A stretch of 64,000 bases of DNA from Sequoia sempervirens (lineage: Eukaryota; Streptophyta; Pinopsida; Cupressales; Cupressaceae), in the NCBI GenBank assembly GCA_007258455.2, contig VDFB02373365.1:217615765-217679764 (forward strand), given 5' to 3'. A model generated the notes under the pieces. The model was given only the letters and a program-made list of their open reading frames with translations. It was not told the DNA's origin and did no database searches. Positions 33,101-44,217 of this stretch are shown here, piece by piece. Position 1 is the stretch's first letter, and each line of letters opens with the position of its first letter. Both the position numbers and the translations under genes were made by a program.

Positions 33101-34285
33101 TCATGGACTAGGTATTAGCTACTAAGTTGTATAGTCGTTGGTGTACTTACCAGGATCAGGATTGGGCTAGAATTCTCACTCATAAGTACCTCAATGGGAT
33201 GAGCTCTCATGTTGTTCCTTGATATTGTCTCCAAGCGCAAGGGTCTATGATTTGGGATACTCTCAAAGGAGGGGATAAGCTAATAAAGGAGGGTATGTTT
33301 TGGATTTGCAATAAGGGCTCAGAAGCCCTCTTTTGGTATGATTCTTTGGATAGGTATTCCCCTATTATATCTATGTTCCCCCATTTGCAACCTCTCTGTT
33401 ATAGCTTAACGGAAGCTGGTTGGCACAAGGTGGAAGACTTCAAAATTGTTCAGACCTTGGGATAGGTGGAGGTGTGACATTGGAAGGACCCCTAGGAGTG
33501 GCCTCCTGGGGGTACTGAGGAGGAAAGGCAAGAACTTACTAAGATCCTAGTAGGTAGAATATGTAGTTCTCTTCAAGATAAGGATATTTTGGCTTGGGGT
33601 CTTGATCCTAAAGGAAGATTCTCTATTTCCTCTGGATATATGGAGCTTGATAGGTAGTTGTATGGTAAGATTGGGGTTCCTTGGTAGAAGTAGGTTTGGA
33701 ATAAATTTTCTTGGCCTAAGTGTAATTTCTTTTTATGGATGGTTTCTCAGAATAAATGTCTTACTTGGGATAATCTATAGAAAAGAGGCTTCCAATGTCC
33801 TTCCATTTGTGTCTTGTGCAATAATAGTAAAGAGTGTGCCTCACACCTTTTCTTTCAGTGTCCTTACTCTAGGAGGATTTGGAATCTTTGGTGGGGGTGT
33901 GGGGGAATCCTTGTATTCATGTCTCTTCTTTGATATAATTCTAGGAAAGCCTAGGGATACCCCCTGCTAAGATGGATTTTCTTCAAATTTCTTGGATTAT
34001 TGGCCCTATCTTTATTATTTGGCACCTTTGGCTTGAGAGAAATAGAAGGATTTTCCAAGATGTTAAGAAATTTAGGGATATTTTATGGAGGAAGATCTTC
34101 AGTAGGATCCAAGAGACTATTTTAGGTAAATGTGACCTGTCGATTACTGTGGATCCAAGTGATTTGTCTTTTGTGAGGAATCTACACTTGGAGAGTAGAG
34201 GGTTTGGTTTATCTTCTAGCAATGGGCCTCATTAGGTTAAGAAGAAGATTCATCGCGAGGGTTGGTGGTGCCCTCCCCCACAAGG
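33101..34285 (+). pseudogene. LINE ORF2: zf-RVT region
   Basis: Continues the ORF2 C-terminal part. 'GGLGLKYVSFMD' (about 33073), 'ALFWYDSLDRYSPI', 'DILAWGLDPKGRFSISSGY' and 'FSWPKCNFFLWM' lead to the zinc-binding signature 'CPSICVLCNNSKECASHLFFQCP' (about 33799-33867) with C-x4-C-x2-C and H/C partners. Multiple TAG stops and two frame changes. The frame at 33972-34235 ('ISWIIGPIFIIWHLWLERNRRIF') is the usual segment before RNase H. Confidence 0.8.
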
Positions 34286-34289
34286 AGTT

Positions 34290-34706
34290 ATGAAGATAAA
34301 TATAGATGGATCTTCTAGGGGGAATCCTGGGCATGCTAGGATTGGTGGTATTGGTAGAGATAGTAATGGAGGAGTGATATTTTTCTTTTCTATTTACAAG
34401 GGACACCATTCTAATAATCTCATGGAGGCTCTGGCTATTTTACATGCTATTGAAAGAGGTTGTTCCCTGGGCTGGAAGAGGGTTATTTGTGAATCCGATT
34501 CACAGATTGTATTTGATATGTTAAATGAGCAGAGAGTCAATGGTGTTAATTGGAAACCGGCTATGGTAATCAGACAGATTGTGAATTTATGTAGCTCTTT
34601 AGAATTTTTTTCCCTTTATCATATTCCTAGGGAATGGAATAGGGTGGTTGATCTTCTAGCGAAGTGGGCCTCTAAGCATTTGGAGAGGTGGTTTATTGAT
34701 GACTAG
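34290..34706 (+). CDS. LINE ORF2: RNase H domain (open, 138 codons)
   Basis: Open from 34290 to a TAG at 34704. Plant LINE RNase H (RVT_3-type): 'INIDGSSRGNPG' with the first catalytic Asp, 'NNLMEALAILHAIERG' with Glu, 'VICESDSQIVFDML' with Asp, and 'REWNRVVDLLAKWAS' with the last Asp. All four catalytic positions are present and no stop interrupts it, unlike the rest of ORF2. It is a domain of the ORF2 polyprotein, not a separate gene; the ATG at 34290 is probably internal. It would remove RNA from cDNA hybrids. Confidence 0.85.
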   Translation: MKINIDGSSRGNPGHARIGGIGRDSNGGVIFFFSIYKGHHSNNLMEALAILHAIERGCSLGWKRVICESDSQIVFDMLNEQRVNGVNWKPAMVIRQIVNLCSSLEFFSLYHIPREWNRVVDLLAKWASKHLERWFIDD

Positions 34707-34904
34707 GGATTGTTATCCTCAGAGCTCTCTAGATCTCTCAAAAATTTAATCATGGAAGACTTACACATGTAATTGGTTTCTTGGTTGGGTACCTTTGGGG
34801 ACTTTTGTTGCTGGTTTGGTTGGTGGTTTTGTGGGTTGTTGCCTATTTCTTTGTAATGTTTCTTTGATTCAATAAATTTTTACCCCCTTCTTTTAAAAAG
34901 AAAA
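34707..34904 (+). other. LINE 3' UTR and A-rich tail
   Basis: Short 3' UTR ending 'TTTGATTCAATAAATTTTTA', a C-rich spot and 'TTTTAAAAAGAAAA'. The A-rich end sits directly against the right target duplication. AATAAA at 34871-34876 could be a polyadenylation signal. Confidence 0.75.
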
Positions 34905-34922
34905 AAGACTAAAAAAATTGTT
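34905..34922. repeat. LINE target-site duplication, right copy
   Basis: AAGACTAAAAAAATTGTT, 16/18 identical to 27851-27868. The copia reading frame resumes here. Confidence 0.85.
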
Positions 34923-36745
34923 TTTATTAGTCATAGTGAGCAATCAAAAGCTTATCGATTGTATAACACAAAGAAATTGATTATTAGTAGAGATGTTGAA
35001 TTCAAGGAAGAAGAATCATGGGATACAAATTCATAGGTTGGGAACTAATACATGATAGTGAAGAGGAACCATCTAAGAACAAGGTGGTCATTTTAATCAA
35101 ACACCACCAACTACTCCATCTAGAAATATTTTTCAAGGAACATCATCAGGCCATCCAAATCATACTAATCCTAATTCAAATTTAAGTGATGAATTAGGAT
35201 TAGTAAGAAAAAAATCTTAAAGAAGATATTATCGAAAAGAATTCAATTTTTTCTTTATTTACTTATGATTCTATATATTTTGAAGATGTAAAACATGATA
35301 ATTTGATCAAGGCAATGGATGAAGAAATGTACTTTATTAAAATAAATAATACATGACAGTTAGTATATTTACCCAAATGTAAAGATTGTATAGGATTCAA
35401 ATGGGTTTTATAAAACCAAATTTAATGTTGAAGGCCAAAATGTAAAAAACAAAGAAAGATTAGTTGAAAAAAGATTTTCACAACAATATGGGATTGATTA
35501 TAATGAAACTCTTACTCTGGTTGCAAGACTTGATACCATTAGGACTATTTTAGCAATATTTGTACATATTAACTGAATTTTTTATCAAAGGGATGTGAAA
35601 TAAGCTTTCTTAAATGGTTTTCTTGATGAAAAGGTTTATGTTCAACAACCACATGGTTATGAGGTACATAAACATGAAAATAAAGTATATAAATTGAAAA
35701 AGGCACTTTATGGATTGAAATAGGCACCCAAGGCTTGGTATAGAAAAATTGATTCATATTTGCTAAGTAATGGATTTAGTAGAAGTAGCAGTGAACCTAT
35801 AATATCTATAAAGACTAATGAGAAAGGTAAAATTTTGATTGTTTTTTGTATTTTGATGATTCAATTTTCACTAGAAAATTTTTTGTCGCCATGTTTAAGT
35901 CAAATATGATGAAAGAGTTTGAAATTACAAATTTGGGCTTGATGAGATACTTTTAGCTATTAAATTTGTTCAAACAAATATGAGTATTTTCATTTTTTAT
36001 TCTAAATATGCAAAGGATCTATTAAGAAAAAATAAATTGTTAAATTGTAATCTAGTATCAACTCTGGTTATCGCAAAAAAAAAGTAAGAAAATAGGATAA
36101 GGGGTCAAATGTTAATCCAACTATGTTTAAAAGACTTGTTGGAAATTTAATGATCGTATAGCTACAAGGCTAGAAATCATGTACGATGTAAGTTTGATTT
36201 CAAATTTCATGGATTCAACTCAATATTCTCACTAGAAATTTGGGAAGAGAATACTCAGATACGTTGTAGGAACATCAGGATATGGACTTCTATATTCCAA
36301 AACTAATAAATTTGATTTGATTCATTTTAATGATAATGATTTTGTGAGGTACATCGATGATAAGAAGAGCACTTTTAGATATGTCTTTCATTGTGGAATA
36401 GGTGCAATCTCATGGGCATCAAAGAAGCAACCAATAGTGGCACTTTCATCAGCTAAAGCAAAGTACATAGCAGCCACATTAGTAGCATGTGAAGTAGTTT
36501 GGATGAGGAGAGTATTGACAGATTTATTGTAAGAACAAGAGGAGTCAACATCAATCTTTTGTGACAACAAATCATAAATTTCATTATCCAAAAATCATGT
36601 CTTTCACAAAAGGATCAAGCACATTGATACAAGGTATCACTACATTATGGAATTACTCAACAATGGAGAAATCATTTTGAAGTTTTATAGATCTAAAATT
36701 TAGTTATTAGACATATTTACTAAGGCTTTATGTGAAACTAAGCTT
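34905..36745 (+). pseudogene. Copia RT and RNase H remnant (between LINE and gypsy-like element)
   Basis: Resumes with 'IVFISHSEQSKAYRLYNTKKLIISRDVEF' (integrase C-terminus). RT is read as 'RFSQQYGIDYNETL', 'RDVK-AFLNGFLDEKVYVQQPHGYE' (TAG in place of Gln after DVK) and 'KLKKALYGLK-APKAWY' (again TAG for Gln), then Y-F-D-D at 35849-35860 in another frame (usually YVDD). RNase H is open at 36317-36532: 'YIDDKKSTFRYVFHCGIGAISWASKKQPIVALSSAKAKYIAAT', in which the usual SSAEAEY has Lys for both Glu, so the catalytic Glu is lost. It ends 'TKALCETKL' at the gypsy-like insertion. Confidence 0.85.
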
Positions 36746-36750
36746 GTATA
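36746..36750. repeat. Target-site duplication GTATA, left copy
   Basis: GTATA repeated exactly at 52151-52155. Confidence 0.85.
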
Positions 36751-37764
36751 TGTAGACAAGAAAATAATTCTAATCAATATTATGCATCTAAATATGATCA
36801 ATTAACAATCAATTCTTCTATTAATCAAATAAAGCAATTTATTGGATTAATTCACTAATCTTCATCAAATTTAATTAATTAAATCAAATTATTTAATTCA
36901 ATCCCCTAGACTCCTCTCATCCGATTTAAATAAATCAAATGTCATAAACTCCTAATCCCTTCAAGTTGATTAATTTTGGATTAATTAACTCCTAATCATC
37001 ATTACCCATCCTCTAGCTTTTGACTCAACCTTGATCAAACTTGACCCCCAATTAACCAACCAACTTGCACATGAAAATAATTCTTTTGATTAACTAATCA
37101 CCCTATTTTCCCTCACAAAAGCATATGCTTTGGGAATATTCCTCCAATAACTCCACTTATTTGACTTTCTTACCAAAACATTAACTCCTCTTACACTCTC
37201 AGCCATATGCATTAATCTCTCTTACATCCTCACCCGCATCCTCTTACACTCTCAACCATATGCATTTATTCCTCTTACATCCTCTTTACTCACACATTTC
37301 CCAAAATGTGCTCCAACTTCATCCATTAGCCTTGTGACAAGTGTCACATTCTCATTGTCTCTCCTGTAGTCCCGCATTCCTCCAATATCTTCATTCTTCA
37401 ACCCTACAACCCTATTTATAGAGGCCTTCTCTTTTGAAGAGGGATCCACAATCATATGCAATTTCACTATACACACATTCATCTTCATCACTTGTATCTT
37501 CATCATTTTGAAAGCTCATCACAAGGGATTGGGAAAGGGCTCTCTTTCCATAACAAGGGAGCACCAATCCCCCTATGGGATGATGGTTTGGTTGATTTAG
37601 ATTAGATTTACATATTTAGTTGGTTATGTTGCATGCCTTATTTCATGTTTTCTTTTCTATGTTTGATCAACAGTTTCATAGGGAGTGGTTTATTTGGGTT
37701 TGCTAAAAATTTATAATTTTGTATGCTTTATCTATTGTTAGTGATTGTAAATTCTCCTCTCACA
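36751..37764 (+). repeat. Gypsy-like 5' LTR
   Basis: Starts TGTAGACAAGAAAATAATTC and ends TCTCCTCTCACA. It aligns with 51125-52150 throughout. TATTTATAGAGG at 37413-37424 is a probable TATA region. 'GGGATTGGGAAAGGGCT' and 'GAGCACCAATCCCCCTATGG' are shared with the solo LTR at 29114-30135. Confidence 0.92.
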
Positions 37765-37767
37765 TTC

Positions 37768-37785
37768 TAGAGCCCACCGTGGGGC
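37768..37785 (+). promoter_or_regulatory. Probable primer-binding site of gypsy-like element
   Basis: TAGAGCCCACCGTGGGGC, three bases after the LTR, resembles the GGCGCCCACCGTGGGGC-type sites of plant Ty3/gypsy elements with two changed bases at its 5' end. The tRNA is not assigned. Confidence 0.6.
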
Positions 37786-39219
37786 AATATTGCTTTATTT
37801 CATTGTTGTTCAATATCGATATTACATAGAACATAAAACAGGCCAAAATTGATTTCCATCTAACACCAACTTGTTGTCATCTTTTGTCCAAATATTACAT
37901 AGAACATGGAACAAACCAAAAAGGCCATATCGATTGTTAGTTTTTTTCAAATCTCTGCTCTCTATGTATTTGCAATTTGCATCATGTGAGCCCATTTGTA
38001 GGGAAGACACATTTTTTATTGTAGGTTATTTGCAAGGGTGAATATTTGTCAACGAGGCCATCCCTTTGAGTGGACTACTTGCTTTGGAGCAATCACTATT
38101 TACATTCCAACACAGGTGCTTTAATCACTTTACTTCATTGCTTTATTACTATTTAATACCAATATTGTTGTTCAAAATTATCTTTTGTTATTGATATTGT
38201 TGTTATTCATCACAAATTCTTTGATCAAGTGATATGGCTTTATATTGCATGTATCAGATAGGGATGATATGGCTCTAATAATCTCAAACCCCTCAACTTA
38301 CATTGATGCAAAGATAAGCTCTACCCATCTTACTATATTAATATTTATGATAATTTATAGTTCAGTCAAACTAAGAAGTTGGGAAAATTGATGGGAAGAG
38401 AATATTGACAGGCTCATAAGCAATCCCATGTGAAGCACCAATGTCTTTGTTGCACTTTTAACTTTCAAGTCAGCCCCATAATTATTTCATCCACAATTCA
38501 AAGTCATTGGTGGATTTATTTTGGCTTCACCTACATGCCAAATGAAAACAAACTTATTCCAAGTGGGCCCATGTGTTGTAGTTTTGTTCATGATTTATCA
38601 CTATTAGTATATGTCATGTGTATCAAGCAGACATTGCCTCTGACTACGTAAAATATTAAACTACAGAAGGCTCAAGATTATGATATTTAAACTACGTGAT
38701 GTGCTCATTATTAAGATCTTGGCCATAATTTTAAATTTAATAAAAATTCTCTAACACCTTTGTCAAAAATTTATTTCTTTTAGGCAGTTGCTCACCAAAT
38801 TGGAGAAGTGAAAGGTGAAGAAAAGTTATGAAAAGACAATACTATTGATTTTAAATCCACCTAGGTCGAGGTTTGAACCCTGGGTTAGTTGTCCTAGCCT
38901 AGCGCCTTGATTTTCGATGTGATTGATAGAGATGGATGAGTTCGAGGGTGGCATCATTTTCTCTCTTGTTTCATTCATGTGACTTCACATTTCAATCTAT
39001 TATAGAACTCAAATCCATGAGTCATATCATATTAGTTCCTCTATAATAAATTGAAGCACGTTGCATTATCATACATAAGGGGAAATCATATAAGATTTTT
39101 TTTTTGGAGTGTACTTTTGGTAGTCATAAAGAGTCCCATCTTGTACCTAAAAGTTAATGGAATTCTTGAAAGTTGGACAATAGAAGAGTAAAATGATCAA
39201 ATTAAGAGAGTTAAAATTC
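37786..39219 (+). other. Gypsy-like element leader, left part
   Basis: Non-coding interior sequence after the primer-binding site. Short frames have no family features. On the minus strand 'GGGTTCAAACCTCGACC' (38866-38882) looks like a tRNA B box, but no matching A box is in place, so I do not call a tRNA gene. Confidence 0.5.
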
Positions 39220-39224
39220 CTTTG
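39220..39224. repeat. Target-site duplication CTTTG, left copy
   Basis: CTTTG repeated exactly at 40737-40741 around the solo LTR. Confidence 0.8.
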
Positions 39225-40736
39225 TGTTAAAAGGCGCATGACAACTGAGAGGTGGGGTGAATCAGTTGTCACACAAATTCAAATTCAAAACTTCAACACT
39301 TATCAATTCCACAACCAACTATTATGTTATTAAGTATGAGCATGACACACAGATAACAGAAAGTAAAATCAACACAATGAACACCAATTTTTTACGTGGA
39401 AAACCCAATGAGGTGAAAACCATGGTGAGGATTAACTCACAATATAAAGAGATTATAAAACTGAATACAGAGGCTCACTACCAAGGGCTCACTTCCCAAA
39501 AGAGGACTCACTATCCAAATACAAAGGCTCACTACCTACAGAAAAGGACTCACTATCCAATAGGGAGGCTCACTACCTATTGATACAAAAGAGAACAAAA
39601 GATCCACCACAACAATTAACACACATCCGCAGCCTTGATCAAAAGATTGTAGAAACCTTCAGCTCACTACCTTCAGGAATCTAACACAATGAAGTACTAT
39701 TTCCTTAACTCACTCACACACACTTTTTATCTTATGATTTGTGGATTACTTCATCACTTTGCATCACACATCCAATTCTTCACAATTCGACTTGCATTTA
39801 TACCATAGATTCAACCTTAGAAGCTTTCTCCAAGGTCGGCCACAAAAGCTTTATTTCATAAAATTCAAATTAGGTCGAAAACACAACATTCCTGTGGTGG
39901 AAAAGAATGAGAATGGACCAATAAAACATTTATCCAAGCCCAAAAGATAATGTCTTGGATCAACCACATGCTTCCTTAATTAAATTTAATTCTTCAAATG
40001 AAGTGTAAACACTAGGTCAACCAAACCTAATGAAAACACAAATGAACATTGATGTACATGCTTCCCAATAAGAAGATGACACGCGGATGATACAACATGC
40101 TTCATTATACATGAGAACACATCTCAGATTCCTTCAAATACATTTGCAACAAGTGCAACAACCTTTGAACACTTAAGTTCTTCCATTAGTCCACTCGGAC
40201 TGTGCAAACACATACAACTCTGAAACTTGACTTCTAGATCACCAAACCTCAAACCTCTTTTCCAAAACCTAGAGAACACCATTATAAGACATATTCTAGA
40301 TCCACAAGATCTTAAACAAAACAACAAAGGACTGCAAAGTAGAAACATTTCTCCCACTCCACAAAAGACCAACTCTACCAAAACAATTCACACATCGGTG
40401 AACGTAACTTTCACATCTCATCAAAACAGAAGCTAAAACTCAGGAGATATCACCACAAGATCACCATTAGCAAACCTTCAGATCTACACAAGCGTAGGAT
40501 TAACACAAGATAAATGTGGAGCACATATCGAAGCACATTCTGAACACATCTTTATTAATTTTCTCAAACAGCACTTGGAAACTCATCAAATCAACACATC
40601 TGCAACACCATAAAGATAGCTCCAACATCTCAAAAGCATGTCAACTATACACATACAATCTACAACATACTAAACTATGTTGACATCAATGACAACATTA
40701 ATCACAACACCACCAAACTTGCTCATACTTGCAACA
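39225..40736 (-). mobile_element. Antisense solo LTR, 1.5 kb, TSD CTTTG
   Basis: On the plus strand it begins TGTTAAAAGGCGC and ends ACTTGCAACA, so TG...CA in either orientation. It is bounded by CTTTG. Its plus-strand left end is the reverse complement of the LTR end seen at 5820-6014 (CAACTGAGAGGtGGGGTGAATCAGTTGT block and TTTTTTACGTGGAAAACCC block), which sets the minus orientation. It contains a GGCTCACTACC minisatellite (39469-39590). The gypsy leader continues on both sides. Short frames inside are not genes. Confidence 0.8.
39469..39590 (-). repeat. Minisatellite in solo LTR (GGCTCACTACC-type)
   Basis: Six imperfect units of about 20 bp each carry GG(C/A)CTCACT(A/T)(C/T)CC-like text, at about 39472, 39486, 39504, 39526, 39546 and 39566. 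On the minus strand it reads GTAGTGAGCC, as in 5707-5755 (GTGAGCCCC, GTGAGCTC, GTGAGCCT). Confidence 0.75.
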
Positions 40737-40741
40737 CTTTG

Positions 40742-42950
40742 TGCTTATAAATATAAAAAAAATTCATGCTTCTAAATTTATTTATTTTAGTACTCTAACC
40801 ATTGTTTGTTTTTATATAGAGACTTTGCATGACAGGGGTAACTTTTTTTATATATGCATTTATTCATTGATTCCTTGAAATAGATCTTACTTTTGATAAC
40901 TTTGTACTATTTGCAGGGGGGTTTGCATAAAGAATCAATGGCATTGGAATTAAAAAAGTCACAAGCATATTTGAATTGGAGAAGTGGGCATTGAACTTAA
41001 AAAAAGCATTTTTAAATGCTTATTGTAATAGCCTAGGGCATTCATTGCTTCTTTTGTTTTTTGTTTTAGGACAACTCACTTCTTTTTTGGGTTTAAAATT
41101 AACCATTGATTTGATCTTTTCAAATTGGTTAAAATTGAACTTAGAAGCATACTATACATTGCTTTGTGGGCTAAAACTAAACAAGATAAACTCACACTTA
41201 GTTTTTGGTGCTTAAAATGAACTCACAATTACTTTGGGGCTTAAAAAGAACTTGTGCTTTCTTTTTTTTGTGATTTGTTGCAATCCTTGTCACTTGAATG
41301 TGTATGCACACTTCTCTCACGCCACTCAAAGATCTTGAGAATCAAAAGCATTCCATTAACATTGGTTGTCTAAAATCACCCACACATTTTGATTTGGATC
41401 TAAAATTGAACCCCCATGCTAGTGTGAGGAAAAGGAATTGTGTGTGTTCCCTCGCGCTTTACACGATCTAGGTAGTCGAACTACAAATGTACTTCTTCAC
41501 TTTTGTTTATCTTTAGAGGTCCTACCTCCCCACTTCAAAAGGAGGGAATGAACCAAGTGGTAACAAGCTAAAGCCAAGCTCTTCCAAGCACTATATAAAA
41601 ATGTGTTGTGATGAAAGTCATTGACAACAGGTGCAGATGTGTCATACCAGCAAGTGTCACCCATAGTAGCTATGTGATACGTCAAAATCCTTCCTTAGGG
41701 AAAGGACTGGGAGGCCTCTTGATTCTCCATAATCTCGAGCTAATCTTTCTGTGTGTATGGCCACCTTGAACAAAAGTCCTTACTACAACCCATTTGTTTA
41801 CTAACCAAAATCCTTAATGCTTGTTGGTGCAAGAATGGTCATTCTGAAACCACCCCACATTTGTACTATTGAAAGTAGAAATAGAAAAATTCTTAAGGTA
41901 TCTGGATCTTCAGGATTTTGAGATTTGGTGGTCTCGAGAAGTGTGTACCTTGGAGGGGATCTAGTGTCAACAAATCTCTAACTGTTCACTTTGTCTTAGT
42001 GTTTGTAGCAATTTGACTGGGGACTCAACAAGTATGGCCATTTCAAACCTAGGATTGTGCAATTTGTGAGTCATTCAAACACATTTCTTGGATCTCAAAC
42101 ATTGAAAACAAACATTTAACAAATCATCAAAATTTCAAACCCTTTAGAAAGAGTGAATATCTTTGAGGGGTATAATTATTACTACTTGTTCCTAGGGGTT
42201 TTATCATTAGAGGCTTCTAAATGCTTGGGATCATATCTCAATTCACTCTCTTGAAAGTCAACCTAGGGAAACTATGGCCTTGGCTCTTTGACTTTCACAT
42301 AATTAACCTTGTGGAATGAAAGAGAGCTAAGACATAGACATTTAGTTTGAAATTTAAACAAGACAAGTGGATGTGGTAAAAGAAATTTATTAGCCAAGAT
42401 TAAATCAATGGAACCCCATATATGTGCTTTTTAACTTTTGTCTTTTGGTCTTCCAAGCAAAACATTAGTCTTTTGGTTTGAACTAATCATAGGGTAAAGC
42501 ATGTTCTTCACTATCTTGGTATTGTAAAACAAAGTCCCTCTTAGGTTCATTTAGGATCAAAATCAATCACTTCATCCATCCCAAAAACATGTATCATTTC
42601 CATACCACAAACAACTTTTAGAGCTTTGGAAAACATCAATATTTTAGACCTGGGTAAATCATTTAAATCAAATCAAAATCACCTTGTTTAGTGAGGAGTG
42701 TGAGAATGCAACCTTTCTCATACCTCTAGTTAAATTAGCACCCCTTTAAACAAGTTCGTCCTAAGATCACATATAACATCTTAGGGTTTACAAGCTCATC
42801 ATCCAAATCAAAACAAATCAAAATCAAAATCCTAAAGTCTAGTATTTATCCAAAGTTCTTAGAAGTTCAAACACCCATATCACTCACCCTTTCATCTTTC
42901 ATCTCATCATTGGTCCTAAATTCCTTAGAGGTCATCAAGGTCAAAACACA
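40742..42950 (+). other. Gypsy-like element leader, right part
   Basis: About 2.2 kb of non-coding interior sequence between the solo LTR and gag. No frame with family features. The minus-strand frame at 41497-41685 is not supported. Confidence 0.5.
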
Positions 42951-42958
42951 AGAAAAAC

Positions 42959-43924
42959 ATGGAATATAAACTTGATTCATACATCATGAGTGATCTAAGT
43001 CAACCAAACTACCAAAGCCTTACAATGCCAATTGATTATCAAAACTCGCATTTATACAATCCATGCATGGCATCATTATCTCCTACAAATTTCAATTATA
43101 TAAAAAATGTGAGTATTCCCAATATAAATTTTGGGCCACCTTTCCCTATGGTAGATTTAAATCAAAGTCAAAACCTACAAATCTATCAACCAAATGATCA
43201 ATGAATGAGTATTCAACAAAACATAATTATCCCACCAAACCAATACATGCCAAATGCAAATATACAAAGTACAAGCTTACCAAACATCAACATATCAAAT
43301 CCGAACTTGGTGAACTATGGGATAGATATTTTTGTGAATCATACCAATGTTGTTCAAAATCCAAAAAATATGTTGACAACTCAATACATTGATCCAAATC
43401 AAGGTAACCTCATCCAAAATCAAAGTTACCTAAATCAAAGCAATGTGCTTCCAAACCAAAACAATGTGAACAATGTCATCCTATAATGAAAAATCTAAAC
43501 ATCATACCAAATCATAACATTGTACAAAATCAATTTGTGCATGATCCCATACAAATACCACAAGTGTATATTTTAAATATACTTGACCAACAACCAAATC
43601 AACTACATCAAGTGTGTCAAAATCAACATCAAGATCAAATTTTGTGACATCAAATTGCTTCACTTACCAAAATAGTTGATTCATTGCACCAAGAGACATA
43701 TCCACCCCAAAATCTACACACTCCCCCTTGGGTTAAACCATGTCATCAAAACATTGAGTTATCTCCACAACCTCATCAAGAAGAATATCTCTAATGTCAA
43801 GAGGTTGGATATCAAGATCAACAACATCAACAATGAGCACACCACAAGGTCAATCTCAACAAGTACAAACCTCACAACGTAACAAGCGTTAATACACTCC
43901 TTTGGGAGAGCCAATTGAATCAGT
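42959..43924 (+). pseudogene. Gypsy-like gag, 5' part, Asn/Gln/Pro-rich
   Basis: Starts at an ATG at 42959. Frames 42959-43204 and 43205-43486 are in one phase, separated only by a TGA. The protein is very rich in Asn, Gln, Ile and Pro (for example 'NIQSTSLPNINISNPNLVNY' and 'NQSYLNQSNVLPNQNNVNNV'). After a frame change it reads Gln/His-rich and ends 'QRNKR-YTPLGEPIES', where 'F/YTPLG' is a common mark of plant Ty3/gypsy gag. The codon for Ser is where the short-LTR element is inserted, and the frame continues at 46583. Confidence 0.65.
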
Positions 43925-44204
43925 TGTTAGTGTAATTAATATTTAATTACACTTGCATAACTTTACTTAGGTAATATTTAATTCCTAGGTTTATTATTCT
44001 CATCCTTATCTTATTGAGCTATCTTGTTGCTTAAGATAAGATTAGGGTTATGCATCTTTTCTTTTATAAAGAAAATCATATCTTGTAATTAAGAATTCCT
44101 GAATAATAATATTTTGCACATATTTTGCAAAGCTCTACTTGTTTTTGTTTTTCTCTTCTGTAGAAGGCTTTTTTGGTTTGCATTTCAAATCTTGGTTTCT
44201 AACA
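43925..44204 (+). repeat. Short element 5' LTR
   Basis: 280 bp, TGTTAGTGTAATTAATATTT to CTTGGTTTCTAACA. 'TTTTATAAAG' at about 44061 may be the TATA region. Confidence 0.92.
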
Positions 44205-44217
44205 TGGTATCAGAGCC
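44205..44217 (+). promoter_or_regulatory. Primer-binding site (initiator Met tRNA type)
   Basis: TGGTATCAGAGCC directly after the LTR, identical to the usual plant copia site. Confidence 0.9.

Larger units (their letters stand above)
27869..34904 (+). mobile_element. LINE (non-LTR retrotransposon), L1-like plant type with RNase H
   Basis: Flanked by an 18-bp imperfect duplication, inserted in the copia integrase/RT interval. It contains a 5' leader, ORF1 with DUF4283-like domain and zinc knuckle, then endonuclease, reverse transcriptase, zf-RVT and RNase H, and ends with an A-rich tail (about 34894-34904). Without the solo LTR at 29114-30135 plus duplication it is about 6.0 kb, so it looks nearly full-length. 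ORF1 and ORF2 have many stops (mainly TAG) and frame breaks. The endonuclease-RT-RNase H order is that of plant L1-clade LINEs. Confidence 0.92.

Noticed and set aside
36746..36760. Alternative gypsy LTR start at 36745 (TGTATA)
   Set aside because: Starting at 36751 gives matching LTR ends in both copies, a terminal CA in the 5' copy and an exact GTATA duplication. The earlier start gives no matching duplication.
38840..38910. Minus-strand tRNA-like B box GGGTTCAAACCTCGACC
   Set aside because: No A box at the proper distance and no cloverleaf arms that I could pair, so not a tRNA gene.
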